Part shown: in pieces, positions 1 to 5,339 of the stretch
How the letters are laid out: each line of letters starts with the position of its first letter
How positions within the stretch are numbered: position 1 is the first letter of the stretch
From: Solirubrobacterales bacterium
GTDB lineage: Bacteria; Actinomycetota; Thermoleophilia; Solirubrobacterales; Solirubrobacteraceae
Length of the DNA: 10,718 bases
Direction of reading: 5' to 3'
NCBI GenBank assembly: GCA_025964065.1
Contig: JAOPZO010000314.1
Span: forward strand, 1 to 10,718
Position numbers and translations under genes: made by a program
Notes under the pieces: generated by a model
What the model was told of the DNA's origin: nothing
Seen by the model: only the letters and a program-made list of their open reading frames with translations
Databases searched by the model: none

Positions 1-172
1 CGGCGGTGAAGCTCTCGTGCCGGACCGTGAGCTCCCAGCCCGTGCTGCCGTCGGCGAGGGTGACCTGGCGCTCGCCGACCACCTCGACGCGCCCGAAACG
101 GACGGTCAGGTTGGCGAGGAGCCCGGAGCGGTCGGGACCGGTGACGGTGACGGTGGTGGGTGACGCAGGCAT
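1..172 (-). CDS. Unrecognised protein, N-terminal part (cut by left edge)
   Basis: This is the first 57 codons of a minus-strand gene that runs off the left edge. The ATG is at 172-170 and the protein begins MPASPTTVTVTGPDRSGLLA. The codons nearly all end in G or C, which supports this frame over the opposing plus-strand frame. Residues 6-20 resemble the first strand of an ACT domain (VTVTGPDRxGLL). However, the residues after that (about 22-53) look like a run of short beta strands with no room for the usual ACT helix, so I do not assign the family. No signal peptide is visible. The gene is divergent from the LysM transglycosylase across 128 bp. No Shine-Dalgarno sequence is present; a TACGTT hexamer lies 11 nt before the ATG. 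Confidence 0.6.
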   Translation of the reverse strand, partial: MPASPTTVTVTGPDRSGLLANLTVRFGRVEVVGERQVTLADGSTGWELTVRHESFTA

Positions 173-183
173 GCGCAACGGGC

Positions 184-189
184 AACGTA
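184..189 (-). promoter_or_regulatory. Candidate -10 hexamer (TACGTT) for the leftmost minus-strand gene
   Basis: Read on the minus strand, TACGTT fits TANNNT and ends 11 nt before the ATG at 172. A transcript starting 6-7 nt downstream would have a leader of about 5 nt. No convincing -35 element is visible. The call rests on position and on the same arrangement at three other genes in the window. Confidence 0.3.
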
Positions 190-271
190 GCGGGATGGCG
201 CGTGCGCCGGTCGTCCGCGCCCGCTGCAACGGGCCCTGCGGGGACACGTAAGCGTGCACGAGGCGCGTCGG

Positions 272-298
272 GCCGGGGTACGACGGGCAGCCCCCGGC
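272..298 (+). promoter_or_regulatory. GC-rich hairpin directly before the LysM gene start
   Basis: GCCGGGG at 272-278 can pair perfectly with CCCCGGC at 292-298, leaving a 13-nt loop. The stem ends two bases before the ATG at 301 and covers the position where a ribosome binding site would lie. No clear Shine-Dalgarno sequence is seen. The hairpin may limit initiation, or it may be chance in such GC-rich DNA. Confidence 0.3.
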
Positions 299-300
299 GC

Positions 301-1245
301 ATGAAGCGTTCCCCCCGCATCCTCCTGCTGTCCGCGACCGCCGCCCTGGCCGTCCCCGCGACCGCCTCCGCCGCCGTCCCCCACACCATCGCCCCGGGCG
401 AGACCCTGTGGTCGCTCGCGGCGGCCCAGAACATGACGACCCGGGCCTTCGCCGCCGCGAACGGCCTGCCCGAGGACGCCCGCGTGATCGCGGGCTCGAC
501 CCTGAAGATCCCGACGGTCGCCGAGGCGGCCGGCGCGCTGGCCCAGGCCCCGGCGGCGGCCCCGGCCACGTCCACCTCGGCCTCCGCCGCGCCCGCGAGC
601 AGCGCCGCCGGGGCACCGCCGGCCCAGGGCGGCTACACCGTCCGCCCCGGCGACACGCTCTCGGGCCTCGCGGCCTCGAGCCGCATCCCGCTCGCGCAGT
701 TCGCCCAGATGAACGGCCTCGACCCGAGCCGTCCGCTGCTCACCGGCACGGTCGTGAAGCTCCCGACGGGCGCGCCCGCGCCCGCGAACGCCGCGGCGCC
801 CGCGCCCGCGACGAGGGTCGTCCCCGCCGCGGCGCCCGCCGCCGCGCCCGGCCGGGTCACGGCCGATCAGATCCACCAGACGGCCGCCCAGCACGGCGTT
901 CCCGGCTCCCTGGCCGCCGCGATCGGCTGGCAGGAGTCCGGCTTCAACAACGCGATGGTCTCCTCCGCGAACGCCCGGGGGGTCATGCAGGTCATGCCCG
1001 GCACCTGGGACTGGGTGCAGCAGAACCTCTCGAAGAGCCGCCTGGATCCGGCCTCCCCGCAGGACAACGTGCGTGCGGGCGTGCTGTACCTCGGCTCCCT
1101 GCTGAAGGGCTCCGGCGGCGACCCGGCGACCGCGGCCGCGGGCTATTACCAGGGCCCGGCGTCGGTCGCGCGGATCGGGATGCTGCCCGAGACCCGCCGC
1201 TACGTCGACAACGTCATGGCGCTCCGCAGCCGCTTCGGGGGCTGA
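301..1245 (+). CDS. Secreted lytic transglycosylase with two LysM domains
   Basis: This 314-residue exported enzyme probably cleaves the glycan strands of peptidoglycan outside the membrane. Residues 1-24 form a signal peptide (KR, a hydrophobic stretch, then ATASA). LysM domains lie at about 27-71 (APGETLWSLA) and 110-155 (VRPGDTLSGLA) and should bind N-acetylglucosamine chains. They are separated by Ala/Pro-rich linkers at about 76-109 and 156-185. The SLT/goose-lysozyme-like domain starts near 186. It shows the catalytic Glu212 in GWQESGFN, then GVMQVMPGTW (227-236), GYYQG (281-285) and ETRRYVDNV (297-305), the usual order in this family. The frame stays open upstream to 160, but that extension is Arg-rich and would bury the signal peptide, so the ATG at 301 is chosen. 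It appears monocistronic or first in line; DUF47 follows after 44 bp. Confidence 0.93.
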   Translation: MKRSPRILLLSATAALAVPATASAAVPHTIAPGETLWSLAAAQNMTTRAFAAANGLPEDARVIAGSTLKIPTVAEAAGALAQAPAAAPATSTSASAAPASSAAGAPPAQGGYTVRPGDTLSGLAASSRIPLAQFAQMNGLDPSRPLLTGTVVKLPTGAPAPANAAAPAPATRVVPAAAPAAAPGRVTADQIHQTAAQHGVPGSLAAAIGWQESGFNNAMVSSANARGVMQVMPGTWDWVQQNLSKSRLDPASPQDNVRAGVLYLGSLLKGSGGDPATAAAGYYQGPASVARIGMLPETRRYVDNVMALRSRFGG

Positions 1246-1275
1246 CCGGGACGGAGGGTCGTCGGCGCTTTGACG

Positions 1276-1281
1276 TACCCT
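1276..1281 (+). promoter_or_regulatory. Candidate -10 hexamer (TACCCT) for the DUF47-pit operon
   Basis: TACCCT fits TANNNT and ends 8 nt before the ATG at 1290, with no Shine-Dalgarno sequence between. Transcription would start at or within about two bases of the ATG, giving a leaderless message. TTGACG lies directly next to it (1270-1275), too close to serve as its -35. It would give the phosphate genes a promoter separate from the LysM gene. Confidence 0.4.
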
Positions 1282-1289
1282 CCGGCCCA

Positions 1290-1916
1290 ATGGGCCGCCT
1301 CGCGCAGTTGTTCGTCCCCAAGGACCGAGGGTTCTTCGACCTCTTCGAAGCGGCGGCGGACACCGCCCTGCAGGCCGCCGAGCTGCTGGACCGCATGCTC
1401 GCCGACCACCCCGACCACCCCGAGCTCCCGGGCCAGATCCGGGAGCTCGAGCACGCCGGGGACAAGATCACGCACGACCTCGTCCACCAGATCAACACGA
1501 CGTTCGTCACCCCGATCGACCGCGAGGACATCCTCGCGCTCGCCTCGGCGCTCGACGACGTCACCGACCTGGTGGAGGAGGTCGCGGACCTCTTCGTCCT
1601 CTACAAGATCGAGGCGCCGATGCTCCAGGCGCAGGAGCTGGCCCACCTGCTGGCCCTCGCCTGCAAGGAGATCGCGGCCGCGATGCCCAGCCTGCGCTCC
1701 TTCGGCGACTTCGGCACGCACATCGTGGAGATCAACCGCCTCGAGAACGAGGGGGACCGCGTGAGCCGCGAGGCCGTCGCGGCGCTCTTCGACGCCGGGA
1801 TCGACCCCATGGTCGTCATCCGCTGGAAGGACGTGTTCGAGCGGCTGGAGGACGCGATCGACGCCACGGAGCGGACGGCGAACGTGCTCGAGGGCATCCG
1901 GATCAAGAACACCTGA
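1290..1916 (+). CDS. DUF47/PhoU-like phosphate transport accessory protein
   Basis: This 208-residue cytoplasmic protein belongs to the DUF47 family (often called Pit accessory protein or PhoU-like regulator), which is commonly encoded beside PiT phosphate transporters. The sequence is almost all helical and carries repeated acidic PhoU-type metal-binding motifs: ELEHAGDKI (52-60), DDVTDLVEEV (89-98), LENEGDRV (151-158) and LEDAIDATE (186-194). The N-terminus MGRLAQLFVPKDRGFFDLFE is the usual DUF47 opening, and the length matches the family. It precedes pit with only 4 bp between, so the two are almost certainly co-transcribed. Its role in modulating or assembling the transporter is inferred from context and family. 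The frame extends far upstream, but those codons overlap the LysM gene and are not plausible. The ATG at 1290 follows a candidate -10 by 8 nt. Confidence 0.92.
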   Translation: MGRLAQLFVPKDRGFFDLFEAAADTALQAAELLDRMLADHPDHPELPGQIRELEHAGDKITHDLVHQINTTFVTPIDREDILALASALDDVTDLVEEVADLFVLYKIEAPMLQAQELAHLLALACKEIAAAMPSLRSFGDFGTHIVEINRLENEGDRVSREAVAALFDAGIDPMVVIRWKDVFERLEDAIDATERTANVLEGIRIKNT

Positions 1917-1920
1917 TCGA

Positions 1921-3027
1921 ATGAGCGGCGACCTGCTCCTCTACGTCGTCATCGCGACGGCGCTCGCGTTCGACTTCACGAACGGCTTCCACGACACCGC
2001 GAACGTCGTCGCGACGTCCATCTCCACGCGAGCCATCGGCCCGCGGGCCGCCGTGACGTTCGCCGCGATCCTGAACTTCGTCGGCGCCTTCATCTCGCTC
2101 GAGGTGGCGGCGACCGTCGCCGGCGACATCGTCGTGGCCGACGCCGTCACGGAGACCATCGTCTTCGCGGGGTTGGTCGGCGCGATCGTCTGGAACCTCG
2201 CCACCTGGTACTTCGGACTGCCGTCGAGCTCGTCCCACGCGCTCATCGGCGGGCTCGTCGGCGCCGCGCTCGCCGCGCAGGGCCCGGACGCCATCCTCGG
2301 CGACGGCCTCGTCGGGCGGGTCATGGTGCCCGCGATCATCGCGCCGATCCTGGCCTTCGGCGTCGCCGGCCTCGCGATCCTCATGGCCTACCGGATCGTG
2401 GGCCGGGCCAACCCGGGACCCGTGAACCGCGGGTTCAAGGTCGGGCAGCTCGCGACGGGCGGGATCCTCGCCCTCGCCCACGGGACGAACGACGCCCAGA
2501 AGACGATGGGCATCATCACGCTCGCGCTCATCGCCAACGGCAACCTCCCCTCGACCGGGTTCGAGGTCCCGCTCTGGGTCGTCGCCTCGGCCGCCACCGC
2601 GATCGCCCTCGGCACGTACTCGGGCGGCTGGCGCATCATCAAGACCATGGGCACCCGGATCATCAAGATGGACCCGGCGCAGGGCTTCGCCGCCCAGAGC
2701 GCGGGCGCCGCGGTGATCCTCGCGGCCTCGCAGGCGGGCTACCCGCTCTCCACGACCCACACGATCTCCGGCTCGGTGATGGGCGCGGGCGCCGCCCGCC
2801 GCCTCAGCGCGGTCCGCTGGGGCGTCGCGGGCAACATCGTCGTGGCCTGGGTCCTGACGCTCCCGGCGGCCGCGGCCGGCGGCGCCCTCATCTACGGGCT
2901 CTGCAGCATCCCGTCCGACGACACGGTCGGCCCGTTCATCGTCGCCGTGCTCATGCTCCTCGCCACCCTGTGGTTCGTCTCGGGCCGCCTGCGTCGCGGC
3001 TCGACCCTCACGGCGGCCGAGGCATGA
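1921..3027 (+). CDS. pit: PiT-family inorganic phosphate transporter
   Basis: This 368-residue integral membrane protein is a low-affinity phosphate permease of the PiT family, which in bacteria takes up metal-phosphate complexes driven by the proton gradient. The two inverted halves are visible. FDFTNGFHDTANVVATS (17-33) and LAHGTNDAQKTMGII (185-199) are the paired signature motifs, and PSSSSHALIGG (101-111) and PLSTTHTISGSVMG (275-288) are the matching second pair. Hydrophobic segments fill the whole chain, with a polar loop near 160-176. The ATG at 1921 lies 4 bp after the DUF47 stop and begins directly with the first membrane helix. No Shine-Dalgarno sequence is seen, so translation may depend on coupling. 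The stop TGA overlaps the ATG of the next small gene. The substrate could in principle be sulfate, but the DUF47 neighbour favours phosphate. Confidence 0.94.
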   Translation: MSGDLLLYVVIATALAFDFTNGFHDTANVVATSISTRAIGPRAAVTFAAILNFVGAFISLEVAATVAGDIVVADAVTETIVFAGLVGAIVWNLATWYFGLPSSSSHALIGGLVGAALAAQGPDAILGDGLVGRVMVPAIIAPILAFGVAGLAILMAYRIVGRANPGPVNRGFKVGQLATGGILALAHGTNDAQKTMGIITLALIANGNLPSTGFEVPLWVVASAATAIALGTYSGGWRIIKTMGTRIIKMDPAQGFAAQSAGAAVILAASQAGYPLSTTHTISGSVMGAGAARRLSAVRWGVAGNIVVAWVLTLPAAAAGGALIYGLCSIPSDDTVGPFIVAVLMLLATLWFVSGRLRRGSTLTAAEA

Positions 3028-3248
3028 TCGCCACCGTCGTCGACGTCGGCGCGCTCTGGCAGACGATCTGGACCGCCGCCCTGGCCGGACTGCTCGTCAC
3101 GGTCACGTGCTCCATCTCCGTGCTCGGCGTCGCCCGTTCCCAGGAGCACTCGGGCGCGCTCGCGAGCCGCTGGTTCGTGGTGGCCGTCCTCGGCGGCCTC
3201 GCGATGGCGGCCGTCGTGGCGTACGGCATCTACCTCGTCGTCGACTGA
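3024..3248 (+). CDS. Small two-helix membrane protein translationally coupled to pit
   Basis: This 74-residue protein begins at the ATG 3024-3026, overlapping the pit stop in an ATGA arrangement. Two hydrophobic helices are visible, at about 10-34 (ending SISVLGVARS) and 46-72 (RWFVVAVLGG to YGIYLVV). Between them is a short polar loop, SQEHSGALAS. Third codon positions are nearly all G or C. The overlap implies it is made together with the transporter, so it may be an accessory subunit, stabiliser or regulator of Pit. I do not recognise a named family. An in-frame start at 2970 would lie inside pit and add Arg-rich residues before the first helix, so I reject it. The loop side and the function are unknown. 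Confidence 0.82.
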   Translation: MIATVVDVGALWQTIWTAALAGLLVTVTCSISVLGVARSQEHSGALASRWFVVAVLGGLAMAAVVAYGIYLVVD

Positions 3249-3256
3249 GCGCCCGC

Positions 3257-3949
3257 GTGGCCGAGGAGCCGACCGGCGTCCTGGCGGTCCCGCCACCCGA
3301 CGTCCGCCTGCGGCCGCGGCTGCGCGGCGTCTCGCACCAGTGGGCGTTCGTCGCCTCGCTCGTGGCGGGCGTCGCGCTCGTGGTGGCGGCGGCCGACCGC
3401 GGGACCGAGGCCTGGGTCGCCTGCGCGGTCTACGCGCTCTCGGTCGCGGGGCTGCTCGGCACGAGCGCGACGTACCACCGGGTCGCGTGGCGGACGGCCG
3501 CGGCGCGGGCGTGGATGCGCCGCCTGGACCACGCGATGATCTTCGTGCTCATCGGCGGCACCTACACGCCGGTGGCGCTGCTCGCGCTGACGCCGCCGCT
3601 CGGGACCGTGGTGCTCGTCGTCGTCTGGAGCGGCGCGCTCGTCGGGATCGTCATCAACCTCGTGTGGATCACCGCCCCGCGGGGGCTCATCGCCGGGATC
3701 TACGTCGCGCTGGGCTGGGTCCTCGTGCTCGCGATGAAGGAGCTGACCGAGCGCGTCGGGACCGCCGCGCTCGTGCTGTTCGTGCTCGGCGGCCTGCTCT
3801 ACACGGGCGGCGCGGTCGTCTACGCGCGGCGCTCGCCCGACCCGGTCCCGGCGGTCTTCGGCTACCACGAGGTGTTCCACGCGTGCGTGCTGCTCGCGCT
3901 CGCCGCGCACTTCGCGGCGATCGCGTTCGAGGTGCTGCCGCAGGCCTAG
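3257..3949 (+). CDS. Hemolysin III / PAQR-family membrane protein
   Basis: This 230-residue, seven-helix membrane protein belongs to the hemolysin III (YqfA/PAQR) family. It shows RGVSHQWAF (23-31), Ser70 and His74 in SATYHR, Asp91 in LDHAMIFVLIGGTYTP (90-105), and His204 and His208 in GYHEVFHA. These Ser/Asp/His residues form the metal site that marks the PAQR superfamily, whose eukaryotic members have ceramidase-like activity. The bacterial role is uncertain, and haemolysis should not be assumed. The GTG at 3257 is the first reasonable in-frame start, 8 bp after the small membrane gene. A longer frame from 3107 overlaps that gene and reads as an Arg-rich shadow. It is probably the last gene of the phosphate operon, though a functional link to phosphate is not evident. 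Its TAG stop overlaps the opposing gene's stop. Confidence 0.9.
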   Translation: MAEEPTGVLAVPPPDVRLRPRLRGVSHQWAFVASLVAGVALVVAAADRGTEAWVACAVYALSVAGLLGTSATYHRVAWRTAAARAWMRRLDHAMIFVLIGGTYTPVALLALTPPLGTVVLVVVWSGALVGIVINLVWITAPRGLIAGIYVALGWVLVLAMKELTERVGTAALVLFVLGGLLYTGGAVVYARRSPDPVPAVFGYHEVFHACVLLALAAHFAAIAFEVLPQA

Positions 3950-4557
3950 GTCCGGGCCGGCGCGCCCGGCTCCGCGCCGGGGTAGGTGATCGTCCGCAGC
4001 ACCTTCGCGGGAGCGCCCGCGGCGATCGAGTACGGCGGGAGGTCGGTCGTCACGACGGAGTTCGCGCCGATGACGCAGCGCTCGCCGATCGACACGCCGC
4101 TCGTGACGACGACGTGCGCACCGCACCAGACGTTGTCCCCGATCCGCGTCGGCCCCTTGGAGGTGAAGCCCTGCCACGGGACGGGCTTCGTGGGATCGTC
4201 GAAGCGGTGGTTGCCGTCCGTGACGAAGCAGCCGTTCGCGAACATGCAGTGCTCCCCGATCTCCACGAGCTCCACCGCCGCGACCTGCACGCCGAGGTTG
4301 AGGAACGTGCCGCCCCCGATGCGGATCCGCGCGTCGCCGGGGCAGGTGAGCCACACGCCGGGCTCCGTGAGCACGTGCGGCCCGAGCTCCAGGCGGCCGG
4401 CCTGCAGCGCCTCGAGGACGTTCCCGTGGATCGGCCAGCGGCAGAACGCCTCGCGCCGCGCGAACTCACGGTGGATCCGCAGGCGGTTGTGCGGCAGCGA
4501 GCTCCGCTCGTACCAGCGCCACTTCTGCCACCACATCCGTGCCTGCGCCGCGTCCAT
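3946..4557 (-). CDS. Hexapeptide-repeat (left-handed beta-helix) acyltransferase
   Basis: This 203-residue cytoplasmic O- or N-acetyltransferase is of the WcaF/maltose-acetyltransferase-like type and uses acetyl-CoA. Hexapeptide repeats run from about 97 to 185: VEIGEHCMFANGCFV, TRIGDNVWCGAHVVVTSGVS, IGERCVIGANSVVTTDLP. The family ending follows, YSIAAGAPAKVLRTI (176-190). A candidate catalytic His is His117 in TDGNHRF. The first 60 residues are helical and unusually rich in aromatic residues (WWQKWRWYE). Such enzymes commonly modify sugars of surface polysaccharides; the acceptor here cannot be told. The ATG at 4557 is chosen because the frame upstream reads as Arg-rich non-coding sequence. 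No Shine-Dalgarno sequence is seen, and GACGCT lies 7 nt before the start. It is convergent with the PAQR gene, and the two stops share bases 3947-3948. Confidence 0.88.
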   Translation of the reverse strand: MDAAQARMWWQKWRWYERSSLPHNRLRIHREFARREAFCRWPIHGNVLEALQAGRLELGPHVLTEPGVWLTCPGDARIRIGGGTFLNLGVQVAAVELVEIGEHCMFANGCFVTDGNHRFDDPTKPVPWQGFTSKGPTRIGDNVWCGAHVVVTSGVSIGERCVIGANSVVTTDLPPYSIAAGAPAKVLRTITYPGAEPGAPART

Positions 4558-4603
4558 GGGCCCAAGCGTCGCAGGAGCGCGCGCGGCGCGGCTGCGCGGG
4601 CGT

Positions 4604-4629
4604 CGGTGGCCGCTTTCCAGAGGCCACCG
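4604..4629. repeat. Perfect 8-bp inverted repeat
   Basis: CGGTGGCC (4604-4611) and GGCCACCG (4622-4629) are perfect reverse complements around a 10-nt loop. The repeat lies 47-72 bp upstream of the acyltransferase ATG. It could be a protein-binding operator or an RNA hairpin. No T-run follows in either direction, so it is not a standard terminator. Confidence 0.45.
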
Positions 4630-4654
4630 TGCTCGCGCAGCCATCGCACGGTCC

Positions 4655-4682
4655 ACCGGTCCGAACAGGGATCTGGACCGGT
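4655..4682. repeat. Perfect 8-bp inverted repeat
   Basis: ACCGGTCC (4655-4662) and GGACCGGT (4675-4682) are perfect reverse complements around 12 nt. Each arm contains an ACCGGT palindrome, and a further GGTCC half-copy precedes it at 4650-4654. This resembles a dimeric regulator's operator more than a terminator, because no T-run follows. It lies about 100 bp upstream of the acyltransferase start. Confidence 0.4.
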
Positions 4683-4834
4683 CCCTTGTCGTCGCTCCCA
4701 CCCCGAGAGCGGACGAGTCGGTGCTGCACCCCTCTCATCGGTGAACCGGGGACTGCGCCCCATCGAACGTCCGTCCAGTCGCCGGGCGACCGCGACGTGC
4801 TCCGACTTGGCGCGCCTCCGGTCTCGGCCGCCGC

Positions 4835-4850
4835 GCGGACCGGGGTCCGC
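4835..4850 (-). terminator. Possible terminator hairpin after the uvrA-linked gene
   Basis: GCGGAC (4835-4840) pairs with GTCCGC (4845-4850) around a 4-nt loop, immediately after the TGA at 4853-4851 on the minus strand. There is no following U-run. Hairpins without a U-run are often proposed as terminators in actinobacteria. The placement is good, but the stem is short and very GC-rich sequence forms such stems by chance. Confidence 0.35.
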
Positions 4851-5339
4851 TCAGGCGCGGTCGAAGCCGCGTAGGTCGGCGAGCAGGCCCACGAGCCCGT
4901 CGTCTTCGACCACCGCGAAAGCCCGCGGGCCGAGCGCCAGCACCTCGGGGGCCTCGGCCTCGCCGAAGAGCACGCCGCAGAGCTTCCGCGAGGCGTCCCA
5001 GCGGACCTCGGCGCCGCTCGCGAGCGCGCCGCCCGGCCCGCGTGAGGGCGCTGCGGGGACGTCGAGGCGGTGCGGGGTCGCCCGGGCGGGCAGCTCCCAC
5101 GCGATCGCGCCCTTCTGCCAGAAGCGCCGCTCCTCGAGGACGGTGACGCCCACGAGCCGGCCCTCCTCCCCCAGGTCGAGCAGCACGGGCCCGGCGACGA
5201 TGCCGCCACCCGCCGGTGCGTCGAGGAAGGCCTTCGAGGTGAAGCGGAGCGTCGTGCCGTCGAAGCGCGGGATCAGGTCGGCGGCGGGCTCGCGCTCGAG
5301 CCGGACCGCCAGGCGCCCGGCGGCGTCGGCGAGGCTCAC
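4851..5339 (-). CDS. Protein of unknown function translationally coupled to uvrA
   Basis: This 162-residue, apparently cytoplasmic protein starts at a GTG (5339-5337) that overlaps the uvrA TGA in a GTGA arrangement, so it is probably made by re-initiation. AAGG lies 7 nt before the GTG as a weak Shine-Dalgarno sequence. No signal peptide or membrane segment is seen. Residues 21-70 (LIPRFDGTTLRFTSKAFLD, then GPVLLDLGEEGRLVGVTVLE) faintly recall DUF2283-type small beta proteins, whose pattern ends in a 'D-x-x-G-x-[LI]-V-G-[VI]' strand. A second similar unit, GPRAFAVVEDDGLVGLLADL, appears at 137-156, which may mean an internal duplication. I do not recognise the family with confidence. Link to DNA repair is by position only. 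Confidence 0.8.
   Translation of the reverse strand: MSLADAAGRLAVRLEREPAADLIPRFDGTTLRFTSKAFLDAPAGGGIVAGPVLLDLGEEGRLVGVTVLEERRFWQKGAIAWELPARATPHRLDVPAAPSRGPGGALASGAEVRWDASRKLCGVLFGEAEAPEVLALGPRAFAVVEDDGLVGLLADLRGFDRA

Larger units (their letters stand above)
4558..4850. other. Gene-free stretch of about 290 bp
   Basis: This lies between the start of the acyltransferase gene and the stop of the uvrA-linked gene, both on the minus strand. No frame has a convincing start, stop and codon pattern. It contains two perfect 8-bp inverted repeats (4604-4629 and 4655-4682) and a GC-rich hairpin just after the stop at 4851. It probably holds the end of the uvrA transcript and the promoter and control sites of the acyltransferase. 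No tRNA or recognised riboswitch is seen. Confidence 0.5.

Noticed and set aside
1..172. SerB or another ACT-domain protein
   Set aside because: Only about 15 residues fit. The expected first helix after GPDRxGLL is missing.
160..300. Longer N-terminus for the LysM transglycosylase
   Set aside because: It would place 47 Arg-rich residues before a complete signal peptide and overlap the divergent gene's start.
173..300. A c-di-AMP (ydaO) riboswitch before the LysM gene
   Set aside because: This riboswitch often controls cell-wall enzymes in actinobacteria, but I could not find its conserved core bases here.
106..1290. A 394-residue open frame on the minus strand across the LysM gene
   Set aside because: It is an Arg/Gly-rich shadow. 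The opposing frame has a signal peptide, two LysM domains and a full SLT domain.
4558..4763. A minus-strand coding remnant upstream of the acyltransferase (a WTVRWLREHGGLWKAA-like stretch)
   Set aside because: The stretch looks protein-like, but the frame has no stop before running far into the acyltransferase gene and no supported start.
4765..4776. A second SOS box (GAACGTCCGTCC)
   Set aside because: It has one mismatch in the right half-site and lies inside the gap far from any start codon.
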